Positions 1 to 7,175 of a stretch of DNA of 7,175 bases are shown here, one piece after another. The stretch is from assembly GCA_900554485.1 (NCBI GenBank), contig USHO01000053.1, positions 1 to 7,175 on the forward strand, read 5' to 3'. The position numbers were made by a program, and so were the translations under genes. Origin of the DNA: an uncultured Eubacteriales bacterium (GTDB lineage: Bacteria > Bacillota > Clostridia > Christensenellales > Borkfalkiaceae). Within the stretch, counting starts at the first letter, position 1, and each line of letters opens with the position of its first letter. The notes under the pieces are model-generated. The model was not told where the DNA came from. It saw only the letters and a program-made list of their open reading frames with translations, and did not search any database.

Positions 1-1741
<1,741 letters not shown>

Positions 1742-1969
1742 TTACTTTACATAAGTTCTCGTCTTTAATCTTACTCTTAGCGTTTTCAAAAATCCAAAAA
1801 CAAACAGTTCTTTTTCTTTGACTCTTCGTATTATACTTACGTATTAACTCTAATTTTTCTAAAAAAGATATTTGTCTTTTTGCCTTTCTGTACTTTCTTT
1901 TTATTAAAGTTTAACTCGTTACTAATCTCTCTTACGTTTATCTCTAAACGCAATTTTAATTATAACTTT

Positions 1970-1993
1970 CTATGCAGTTGTCAATCTTCAATC
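1970..1993 (-). promoter_or_regulatory. boxA-like rRNA spacer motif
   Basis: On the minus strand this reads GATTGAAGATTGACAACTGC followed by ATAG. It resembles the TTTGAAAACTGAATA-type element commonly found in rRNA leaders and 16S-23S spacers of Firmicutes, where a boxA-like sequence recruits the Nus antitermination factors. The match is partial (TTGA..AACTG.ATA) and was judged by eye. Its position between leader hairpins and the 23S fits such a role. Confidence 0.4.
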
Positions 1994-2030
1994 GCTTACT
2001 TACCGTAAGCCCTTGTCGAAAAACGACAAG
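1994..2030 (-). other. Two tandem hairpins in the 23S leader
   Basis: GCTTAC (1994-1999) pairs perfectly with GTAAGC (2005-2010) around a 5-base loop. One base further, CTTGTCG (2012-2018) pairs perfectly with CGACAAG (2024-2030) around a loop of five identical bases. On the minus strand, the transcribed one, no U-tract follows, so they are not intrinsic terminators for the 23S transcript. They lie just before the boxA-like motif, the place where a boxB-like hairpin or a processing site would be expected. Confidence 0.55.
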
Positions 2031-2089
2031 CGTTTTGTTTCCTCGCCAAAGCAAACGGTTTAACGCCGCCCGCAAAAGTGAGCCTACAC

Positions 2090-2147
2090 ATAATAACACA
2101 CCGATTTTTGTATGTCAAGCATTTTTTTGAATTTTTTCAAAAAATAT
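2090..2147 (-). promoter_or_regulatory. Strong sigma-70 promoter with UP-like element driving the 23S
   Basis: On the minus strand there is a perfect -35 TTGACA (2113-2118), a 17-base spacer and a -10 TATTAT (2090-2095), placing the start near 2083. Immediately upstream of the -35 (2121-2147) is an uninterrupted A/T run with phased A- and T-tracts, as in the UP elements of rRNA promoters that contact the alpha subunit of RNA polymerase. It lies about 90 bases past the end of the ABC transporter gene and beyond that gene's terminator, so the 23S should be transcribed independently of the transporter. Confidence 0.8.
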
Positions 2148-2149
2148 CC

Positions 2150-2181
2150 AAAAAATTTGCCGCGGCAAAAAATGCCGCGGC
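2150..2181 (-). terminator. Intrinsic terminator of the ABC transporter transcript
   Basis: GCCGCGGCA (2159-2167) and TGCCGCGGC (2173-2181) form a perfect 9-bp GC-rich stem with a 5-base loop. On the minus strand the stem is followed by AAA and then six T (2155-2150). It begins about 27 bases after the transporter stop codon. The plus-strand side also has a T-rich tail, so it could work in both directions. Confidence 0.85.
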
Positions 2182-2207
2182 TTTGTTTTTATATTATATA
2201 ATGTCAA

Positions 2208-4823
2208 TCATTCGGAGCGCAGCGCGACGACGGGGTCTTTCTTGCTGGCTATCCGCGACGGGATAAGTCCCGCGATAAACGTAAGCAACATCGATATGGC
2301 TACGAGTATAAGTCCGCCCTGCCACGGCAACACGGCTACGTTTTTAATGCCGGCGAGGGAATAAATTATCGCGCTTACGGGGATGTTGAGCAAAATCGTC
2401 ACCGCTATGCCGATAAGCCCCGCGGCAAGCCCTATAATCAGAGTCTCCGCATTGAACACCCTGGCGACGTCTTTCTTCGACGCGCCCAGAGCGCGCAGAA
2501 CGCCTATTTCCTTGATTCTTTCGAGAACCGAAATATACGTTATTATGCCTATCATTATCGACGAAACTATCAGCGACACCGAAACGAAACCTATAAGTAC
2601 ATACGAAACGGCGTTTATTATCGTCGTAATCGAACTCATCATCATACCCGTATAATCGGTATATGAAATTTTATCTTTGGTATTGCCTTCGCTTTCGACT
2701 TTTTCGTTATATCCGGCGATAAAACTTTCGATATAATCCTTGTTCGCAAACGACGATGCGTAAATCGCTATCGACGAAGGTTTATTTTCGTCGGCATAGC
2801 CGAATTTAAGCATATTGCCGTCGAAAGACGTTCCCGCCTTTTCCGCGGTTTCGGCATCGAAAGTCTTACCCGTCAGAACGTTCAACTCCGGCGTGGCTTT
2901 CTGATCGACGACGACGCTTTCCGCGCCGACTTTTTTAAGCAACGTTTTCGTTAAGGCGTTGCTGTAAACGATATTGCTTGACAACGCGCCCGACGAAACG
3001 TTCTCTTTTTGTCTGATAACGCCTACGACTTTTACTTTTTTACCCGCCGCCACGGCTTGTTCGACAGCCCGTTCGGACACGACCGTAACGTCGTCGGAGT
3101 AAAGCGCGTATTTATACGTCGCGTCGTCGGCATTTTCCTTATAGTAATATGCCGCAGGCAGTACGATCGAAAACTCTCTGCCGACAAGATCCGCCGCCGT
3201 GAAATCTTTGTATTTTACCGCGAATTTGTCCTCTTCGGCGACCTCGGTAACGTTATACATATTTTTGTACGTTTCTCTGATCGTCACATTCTCGATCGAG
3301 TTCGCTATTTCATACATAAGTTCGTTTTTGTCTGCAAGGCCGAGAGCAGGCAGAATATAGTCCGGTATGCGGTTGTATTTATCGACGACGACCATAACTT
3401 CGCCGACTTCCGGATCTCCGTCGAAATCCATCCACTCGCCGGCAAGCACGTCGTACTTCGATTTTATAAATCCCTCGTTGTCGAGAGCCTCGCTCCATGC
3501 GTTGCCCGAACTGCCCATCATGCCGGCGTACATCGAGATATACGAACTCGACATCTGCAGCCCGCCCATGGTTTTATCCATCCAGTCGACCGTACTCATA
3601 ACGCGCTCGTACTTACCGTTTTCGCGTTTGACGTAAGTATCGAAAGTCATATTGTAGGTATACTGAACGGCGGTTATTTTCTGCGTATTGTACTCCTTTT
3701 TATCGAGTTCCTTTTTGAATTTTTCGAGGTTGTTGGTGACCTGCGCTCCGCTGTAAGTATGTATCATCTTGTACAGCGAGTCGTTCTGAGATATTTTGCC
3801 GTCGTTCGGATACGCGCCGGCGTTGTCGCTTTTATTGAACTCTTCGAGCACGGACGACATATCGGTATAGGTCTGTTGTATCGTTATCGGGTATTTGGAA
3901 AGCGTCTCTTCCTGCGTTCGGTTTATATAAGTCTGAAATCCGCTGGAAAGCGACAGTATGAGCGCGATGCCGATAATGCCTATACTCCCCGCGAAAGACA
4001 CCAGAAAAGTTCTGCCCTTTTTAGTCATAAGATTTCTGAAACTGAGAGATAAGGCGGTTAAAAAGGACATCGACGTCTTTTTTCTGCCCTTATTCGTCCG
4101 CTTGTCGTTAGGCGTTGCGGCAGATTCGACTTTGACTTCTTCGTCGGTAAGCGGCTTGTCGTCGCCCTCGATAACGCCGTCGAAAAGGCGAATTATCCTC
4201 GATGAATATTTTTCGGCGAGTTCGGGATTATGCGTGACCATTATGATGAGGCGGTCGGAAGAAATCTCTTTGAGGAGTTCCATTATCTGCACGCTGGTTT
4301 TACTGTCAAGCGCGCCCGTAGGTTCGTCTGCGAGCAGTATTTCGGGGTCGTTTATGAGCGCCCTCGCAATGGCAACCCTCTGCATCTGTCCGCCCGAAAG
4401 TTGATTGGGGCGAACGTTTATCTTCTTGCCCAAGCCTACCTTTTCGAGAACGGCTACCGCCCTTTCGCGGCGTTCTTTCGCCCCGATACCCGAAAGCGTA
4501 AGCGCGAGTTCGACGTTTTCGAGAACGGTCTGATGCGGTATCAGATTATAACTCTGAAAGACGAAACCGACCGAGTGATTGCGGTAGGTATCCCAGTCTT
4601 TATCCGAAAAATCTTTGGTACTTTTGCCGTTGATTATAAGGTCGCCCGACGTATAACGGTCGAGCCCGCCGATAATGTTGAGCAACGTCGTTTTGCCGCA
4701 CCCCGACGGACCGAGTATCGACACAAATTCGCTTTTCCTGAATTTCAGGCTGACACCTTTAAGCGCAGCGACGGTTTCATCGGCGGTCTTATACTCCTTT
4801 ACAACGTCTTTGAGTTCTAACAT
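2208..4823 (-). CDS. ABC exporter, ATPase fused to MacB/FtsX-type permease
   Basis: The 871-residue protein is a fused half-transporter that would act as a homodimer in the cytoplasmic membrane. The ATPase domain (about 1-222) has every motif: Walker A GPSGCGKT (38-45), Q-loop Q90, signature LSGGQ (142-146), Walker B ILLADE (162-167) with catalytic E167, and the switch H198. A charged linker (about 220-252) leads to TM1 (about 271-293), a large extracellular region (about 294-730) and a C-terminal FtsX domain with three helices (about 735-763, 791-818, 830-856). This is the MacB topology, with an extracellular part clearly larger than in MacB (about 650 residues in total). The ATG start follows GGAG at 4831-4834 with 7-base spacing. 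Relatives export peptides, antibiotics or lipoproteins mechanically; the substrate cannot be read from sequence. It is transcribed alone and divergent from a two-component system. Confidence 0.95.
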   Translation of the reverse strand: MLELKDVVKEYKTADETVAALKGVSLKFRKSEFVSILGPSGCGKTTLLNIIGGLDRYTSGDLIINGKSTKDFSDKDWDTYRNHSVGFVFQSYNLIPHQTVLENVELALTLSGIGAKERRERAVAVLEKVGLGKKINVRPNQLSGGQMQRVAIARALINDPEILLADEPTGALDSKTSVQIMELLKEISSDRLIIMVTHNPELAEKYSSRIIRLFDGVIEGDDKPLTDEEVKVESAATPNDKRTNKGRKKTSMSFLTALSLSFRNLMTKKGRTFLVSFAGSIGIIGIALILSLSSGFQTYINRTQEETLSKYPITIQQTYTDMSSVLEEFNKSDNAGAYPNDGKISQNDSLYKMIHTYSGAQVTNNLEKFKKELDKKEYNTQKITAVQYTYNMTFDTYVKRENGKYERVMSTVDWMDKTMGGLQMSSSYISMYAGMMGSSGNAWSEALDNEGFIKSKYDVLAGEWMDFDGDPEVGEVMVVVDKYNRIPDYILPALGLADKNELMYEIANSIENVTIRETYKNMYNVTEVAEEDKFAVKYKDFTAADLVGREFSIVLPAAYYYKENADDATYKYALYSDDVTVVSERAVEQAVAAGKKVKVVGVIRQKENVSSGALSSNIVYSNALTKTLLKKVGAESVVVDQKATPELNVLTGKTFDAETAEKAGTSFDGNMLKFGYADENKPSSIAIYASSFANKDYIESFIAGYNEKVESEGNTKDKISYTDYTGMMMSSITTIINAVSYVLIGFVSVSLIVSSIMIGIITYISVLERIKEIGVLRALGASKKDVARVFNAETLIIGLAAGLIGIAVTILLNIPVSAIIYSLAGIKNVAVLPWQGGLILVAISMLLTFIAGLIPSRIASKKDPVVALRSE

Positions 4824-4853
4824 ATTCTTTCTCCGTTTTACTTTCTCAAGTAC

Positions 4854-4882
4854 ATATTATCATTATTTTATGCAAAAATCAA
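4854..4882 (-). promoter_or_regulatory. Candidate promoter of the ABC transporter
   Basis: On the minus strand, TTGATT (4877-4882) lies 17 bases from TAATAT (4854-4859), each matching four of six consensus positions. An overlapping GATAAT is an alternative -10 with shorter spacing. The predicted start near 4847 gives a short leader of about 24 bases holding the GGAG ribosome-binding site. Confidence 0.5.
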
Positions 4883-4922
4883 CCCCGAACGACCGCAGAA
4901 ATACTTTTTTCATTTCTTTTTC

Positions 4923-4951
4923 TTTACTTAAACGCAAAAAAGATATATAAT
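4923..4951 (+). promoter_or_regulatory. Candidate promoter of the two-component operon
   Basis: A perfect -10 TATAAT (4946-4951) is preceded by a 17-base spacer and TTTACT (4923-4928), which matches TTGACA at four of six positions. The start would fall near G4958, the first paired base of the leader stem described next. No other promoter as good is seen between here and the regulator gene. Confidence 0.6.
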
Positions 4952-4957
4952 ATGACA

Positions 4958-5094
4958 GGCAAGAGTAATATAGCCATGGTCTTGTATGACGGACAAGGCG
5001 CGCGAACGGGTTAATACTAGACGTATAAGCAGCGGGCATAACGACGTATCAGTCAAAAACACGTCGTCAGACCACGGTTCGTATTATTCTTGTC
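4958..5094 (+). ncRNA. Structured 5' leader RNA of the two-component operon (unknown class)
   Basis: Bases 4958-4982 can pair with 5069-5094 to form a long imperfect stem. It includes GGCAAGAGTAATAT with GTATTATTCTTGTC (5081-5094), and TGGTCT with AGACCA. Three deviations from perfect pairing in the outer block (4959/5093, 4965/5087, 4971/5081) are G-U wobbles on the plus strand, and would be A-C mismatches on the other strand, so they point to a plus-strand RNA. Interruptions are an internal loop at 4972-4973/5078-5080 and an A-C mismatch at 4976/5075. Enclosed are ACGACGT (5041-5047) pairing with ACGTCGT (5061-5067), and TTAATAC (5011-5017) pairing with GTATAA (5023-5028) with one bulge. 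The stem ends 9 bases before the AAAGGAG ribosome-binding site of the regulator. I see no intrinsic terminator and cannot assign it to a known riboswitch family. A stand-alone small RNA or a decayed inverted-repeat element are alternatives. Confidence 0.55.
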
Positions 5095-5116
5095 CGGCAT
5101 TGCAAAGGAGATTTCT

Positions 5117-5797
5117 ATGTTTGACGTTCTTGTGGCGGAAGACGATTTCGCGGTAAGAAAACTGACGACCGTCGTTCTGAAAAACGCGGGGTTTTCTTCC
5201 CGCGCATACGAAACGGCGGAAGAGGCTTTCGCGGCGGCAAAAGAAAAACGCCCGTCAGTCGCCGTCGTGGACGTAATGTTGCCCGGCGAAAACGGATACC
5301 GCCTTACGGCGGATTTAAGAAAACTCTACCCCGATCTTCCGATAATCATCGTCACTGCCAAATCGATGCCGTCGGATAAAAGGTACGGATTCATCGTCGG
5401 AGCCGACGACTACCTCGTAAAGCCCGTCGACGAAGAAGAACTCATCCTGCGCATACGCGCCCTTTTAAGACGCTCCGGAGCGGCGTCGGAACAAAAACTG
5501 ACAGCGGGCGACGTTACGGCGGACTACGCATCGATGACGGCGACTGTAAAAGGCAGAGACGCTGGGCTGACGCAGAAGGAATTTCTGCTGCTGTTCAAAC
5601 TCATATCCGGAGCGGGAAAGATCTTCACGAGAGATGAGCTCGTCGCGGAAGTATGGGGCGAACGACTTGACGACGACCACACGCTGAACGTACACATAAA
5701 CAGACTCAGGGAAAAACTCGCGGACTCCGCGACTTTCGACATAAAATCCGTAAGAGGACTCGGATATAAGGCGGTGATAAAGAGCGATGAAAAATAA
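5117..5797 (+). CDS. OmpR/PhoB-family response regulator
   Basis: The 226-residue protein is a complete two-domain DNA-binding response regulator. The receiver domain (about 1-118) has the acidic pair E8-D9/D10, phospho-acceptor D52 in VVDVMLPGENG, the switch T80 and the conserved K102 in LVKP. The winged-helix DNA-binding domain (about 125-222) shows the OmpR hallmarks LTQKEFLLL, the recognition region HTLNVHINRLREKL and the wing end SVRGLGYK. I chose the ATG at 5117 because a strong AAAGGAG (5104-5110) sits 6 bases before it, and because the usual receiver opening (FDVLVAEDD) follows at once; an in-frame TTG at 5090 lies inside the leader stem. The gene overlaps the kinase gene by 11 bases, so the two are translationally coupled. 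Target genes are unknown; the divergent ABC transporter and this operon itself are the natural candidates. Confidence 0.95.
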   Translation: MFDVLVAEDDFAVRKLTTVVLKNAGFSSRAYETAEEAFAAAKEKRPSVAVVDVMLPGENGYRLTADLRKLYPDLPIIIVTAKSMPSDKRYGFIVGADDYLVKPVDEEELILRIRALLRRSGAASEQKLTAGDVTADYASMTATVKGRDAGLTQKEFLLLFKLISGAGKIFTRDELVAEVWGERLDDDHTLNVHINRLREKLADSATFDIKSVRGLGYKAVIKSDEK

Positions 5798-6791
5798 GAA
5801 CGCAATCAAAAGAACGCTGAAAGAATTTGCGTTCGGACTGTTAAGTATAGCGATAACCGTCTTATTTATGCTTATCTGCGTCTTTTTGGCTACGGAAAAC
5901 AAAGAGGTCGACGGCGGACTTGTCGCTTTCATCTGCGTATGCGCCGCGATTGCAGGTCTGACACCGATATGCATACGCCTGATACGGCGACATAACGACG
6001 AAGAAAAACTCGGTAAAGCGATAGACAATATAACCAAAGGCGATTTCGCGACCGAACTGCCGGACGTATCGCCCGATCTCGAGCCTGCGAAACGCGCCGC
6101 GGAAAAATTAAAAGACGCATACGAATTCGCCGAAAAAAAACAAACCGATTTCATCGACGACTTCGCCCACGAACTTAAAACCCCTATAGTTTCTATACGG
6201 GGATTCGCAAAACTTCTGGCAAACGGCGATGCTGACGAAGACGAAAAAAAAGAATATCTCGCGCTGATCGTATCGGAATCCGACAGGCTTATCGACCTGA
6301 CAGCAAACACGCTTATGCTGAGCAGACTCGGGATGAATTCCGCCGAAGTCGAAAAAAGCAAATTCCGCCTTGACGAACTCGCGAGAAAAGAAATTTTGTT
6401 GTTACAGGAAAAGTGGGAGTCGAAAAACATAGACGTTACGGCAGATCTTGACGAAGAAGAGGTCTGTTCAAACGAAGAACTCGTCGGTCAGATGATATTG
6501 AACGTCGTCGAAAACGCCGTAAAATACACAGCCGAAAACGGACACATAACCGTAACTTCAGGTAAAAACCCCGACGGTGTTTTTCTTAAAATCAAAGACG
6601 ACGGCGAAGGAATGAACGCCGAAACGCAGGCGCGTATTTTCGACAGATATTACCGCGGCGACCCGGCGAGAAAAAAAGGCGGAAACGGACTCGGTCTTGC
6701 GACCGTCAAGCGCATCGCCGAAGTCCTCGGGATAAAAATAACCGTCGAATCCTCACCGGGACAAGGCTCGGAATTTACATTTTTATTTTAA
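5787..6791 (+). CDS. Membrane sensor histidine kinase with minimal extracellular loop
   Basis: The 334-residue protein would phosphorylate the regulator encoded just upstream. Two membrane helices (about 14-35 and 44-66) are separated by only about 8 residues outside the cell. A HAMP-like linker (about 64-118, with ITKGDFATELP) precedes the dimerisation and phospho-acceptor helix with H128 in FAHELKTP. The ATPase domain has the N-box N239/N243 (NVVENAVKYT), G1 box DDGEGM (271-276), F-box IFDRYYRG (284-291) and G2 box GGNGLGL (298-304). All catalytic residues are present. The ATG overlaps the end of the regulator gene; a GGTGAT about 8 bases upstream is the best, weak ribosome-binding site. 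The size and short loop recall intramembrane-sensing kinases of the BceS type, but the H-box region is of the ordinary PhoR/EnvZ-like sort, so the signal is unknown. Confidence 0.95.
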   Translation: MKNKNAIKRTLKEFAFGLLSIAITVLFMLICVFLATENKEVDGGLVAFICVCAAIAGLTPICIRLIRRHNDEEKLGKAIDNITKGDFATELPDVSPDLEPAKRAAEKLKDAYEFAEKKQTDFIDDFAHELKTPIVSIRGFAKLLANGDADEDEKKEYLALIVSESDRLIDLTANTLMLSRLGMNSAEVEKSKFRLDELARKEILLLQEKWESKNIDVTADLDEEEVCSNEELVGQMILNVVENAVKYTAENGHITVTSGKNPDGVFLKIKDDGEGMNAETQARIFDRYYRGDPARKKGGNGLGLATVKRIAEVLGIKITVESSPGQGSEFTFLF

Positions 6792-6803
6792 CTATTAAAA
6801 TCT

Positions 6804-6850
6804 AATCCCCGCGGTTTGCGCATGCACAACCCGCGGGGATTTAATATAAT
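6804..6850 (+). terminator. Terminator of the two-component operon
   Basis: AATCCCCGCGG (6804-6814) pairs perfectly with CCGCGGGGATT (6831-6841), an 11-bp stem starting 12 bases after the kinase stop codon. The 16-base loop contains the palindrome GCATGC. The tail (TTTAATATAAT) is A/T-rich but lacks a long T-run, so termination may be imperfect; the other strand also has an A/T-rich tail. Confidence 0.7.
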
Positions 6851-6874
6851 CGACTCGTTTAAGAGGCTTTATCG

Positions 6875-6906
6875 AAAAAATAACCTCGGATTTATTATCC
6901 GAGGTT
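6875..6906 (-). terminator. Terminator of the minus-strand SecD-like gene
   Basis: AACCTCGGAT (6882-6891) and ATCCGAGGTT (6897-6906) form a perfect 10-bp stem with a 5-base loop. On the minus strand it is followed by A and six T (6880-6875), the classic intrinsic layout. On the plus strand no T-tract follows, so its direction matches the gene ending at 6961. Confidence 0.8.
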
Positions 6907-6960
6907 GAGTGTAAACATATATCGCATTACATCACACAGACAATCCGTCGAACCGTTTAT

Positions 6961-7175
6961 TTATCTCATCTTTTCCCGATCGTTTTCTCTGTTAAACGCA
7001 CCGAATTCGCTTATCTTCATTTCGACATCAAGCGAACCGCCGGTTATTACCGACGCAAGCGATTTAGCCTCCTCGGCACTGCCGCCGTTAAGCTGTATCT
7101 GCGCATTTTTGCTGTCTATAGTCTCGTTACATGTAGGCGCAGACACCTGTTCGTCTCCGAGATAAATGTATAATT
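6961..7175 (-). CDS. SecD-like protein, C-terminal end (5' part outside window)
   Basis: The reading frame is open from the right edge (about 7173) to a TAA at 6961, giving the last 70 residues of a larger protein; an internal GTG at 7146 is not needed as a start. The residues around DEQVSAPTCNETI, then NAQIQLNGGSAEEAKSLASVITGGSLDVEM resemble the base of the P1 domain of SecD (typical pattern: ISAP...I..G.AQI.G.F..EEA..LA..L..GALPVPL). SecD assists protein export from the outer face of the membrane using the proton gradient. Unlike ordinary SecD, the chain ends about 16 residues later, without the membrane helices that normally follow, and the LPVP motif is degenerate (LDVE). It is followed by its own terminator. 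Assignment is by motif similarity only; it could be a divergent SecD paralogue or a P1-like domain in another protein. Confidence 0.6.
   Translation of the reverse strand, partial: LYIYLGDEQVSAPTCNETIDSKNAQIQLNGGSAEEAKSLASVITGGSLDVEMKISEFGAFNRENDREKMR

Larger units (their letters stand above)
1742..2083 (-). other. AT-rich leader of the 23S transcript; no 16S or tRNA gene
   Basis: About 340 bases lie between the predicted transcription start (about 2083) and the 23S 5' end. The part next to the rRNA (1742-1970) is very AT-rich and I see no gene in it. The promoter-proximal part (1970-2083) is more GC-balanced and holds two hairpins and a motif resembling the conserved element of Firmicutes rRNA spacers. 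No tRNA T-loop pattern and no 16S 3' end (CCTCCTTTCT-type anti-Shine-Dalgarno) is present. The segment just upstream of the 23S would be expected to pair with the 3' flank to form the processing stem, but that flank is outside the window. Confidence 0.65.

Noticed and set aside
1959..1984. TTGACA and TATAAT on the minus strand as a second 23S promoter
   Set aside because: The spacer is only 14 bases, too short for sigma-70, and the TTGACA is part of a boxA-like rRNA spacer motif.
2012..2040. Hairpin plus T-rich stretch as a plus-strand terminator
   Set aside because: No plus-strand gene ends nearby, and the T-stretch is broken by G and C. A role in the minus-strand rRNA leader is more likely.
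1742..2207. tRNA genes or a CRISPR array in the spacer
   Set aside because: No cloverleaf arms, T-loop motif or regularly spaced direct repeats were found on either strand.
2078..2266. 62-codon plus-strand open frame
   Set aside because: It overlaps the rRNA promoter, the terminator and the end of the ABC gene, and its composition reflects AT-rich spacer.
3009..4052. 347-codon plus-strand open frame inside the ABC transporter gene
   Set aside because: It is antisense to a gene with full motif support. The residue mix (runs of R, F, H and V) is typical of the complement of this codon usage, and no domain is recognisable.
4837..4929. TTTACTT repeated at 4837-4843 and 4923-4929 as regulator sites for both promoters
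   Set aside because: A 7-base match in very T-rich sequence is expected by chance, and the second copy simply overlaps the -35 region.
4958..5094. 6S RNA as the identity of the leader structure
   Set aside because: The long stem with interruptions is reminiscent, but at about 137 bases it is shorter than typical 6S RNA. There is no terminator at its 3' end and it leads directly into the regulator's ribosome-binding site. Not excluded without a covariance search.
5090..5116. TTG start that would add nine residues to the regulator
   Set aside because: It lies inside the leader stem and lacks a good ribosome-binding site. The ATG at 5117 has AAAGGAG at ideal spacing and begins exactly at the receiver domain.
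5465..6430. 321-codon minus-strand open frame across the regulator and kinase genes
   Set aside because: It is antisense to two complete catalytic genes, serine-rich without domain motifs, and has no convincing ribosome-binding site or promoter.

Overview
The window looks like a fragment of a Bacillota (Clostridia-like) chromosome, possibly from an uncultured gut-type lineage. The evidence is the Clostridia-like 5' part of the 23S rRNA, strong AGGAG-type ribosome-binding sites, very AT-rich spacers between genes of moderate GC content, and an ABC-FtsX exporter of a kind common in this phylum. The lineage is an inference from sequence character, not from a database match.

Layout. Positions 1-1741 hold the 5' part of a 23S rRNA gene on the minus strand; its 3' part lies beyond the left edge. 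Upstream of it (1742-2118) is a 340-base AT-rich leader and a near-consensus sigma-70 promoter with an A/T-rich UP-like tract. No 16S or tRNA gene lies between this promoter and the 23S. A strong hairpin terminator (2150-2181) separates this unit from an 871-residue ABC transporter (2208-4823, minus) that fuses an ATPase to a MacB/FtsX-type permease. Divergent from it, on the plus strand, is a two-component operon: an OmpR-type response regulator (5117-5797) overlapping a membrane histidine kinase with almost no extracellular domain (5787-6791). The 293-base divergent spacer carries a promoter for each direction and, on the plus side, a leader RNA that can fold into a long imperfect stem starting at the predicted transcription start. 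After the kinase come two hairpins, one ending each of two converging transcripts. At the right edge is the C-terminal end of a minus-strand SecD-like protein that stops where SecD normally continues into membrane segments.

How the parts may work together. A regulator-kinase pair with minimal external sensing, divergent from an exporter with a large extracellular domain, recalls envelope-stress or peptide-efflux modules. The kinase might control the exporter or take its signal from it, but the window shows only proximity and orientation. The two least ordinary items are the structured leader of the two-component operon, which has mutually exclusive pairings, and the 23S rRNA gene with its own promoter and no 16S in front.
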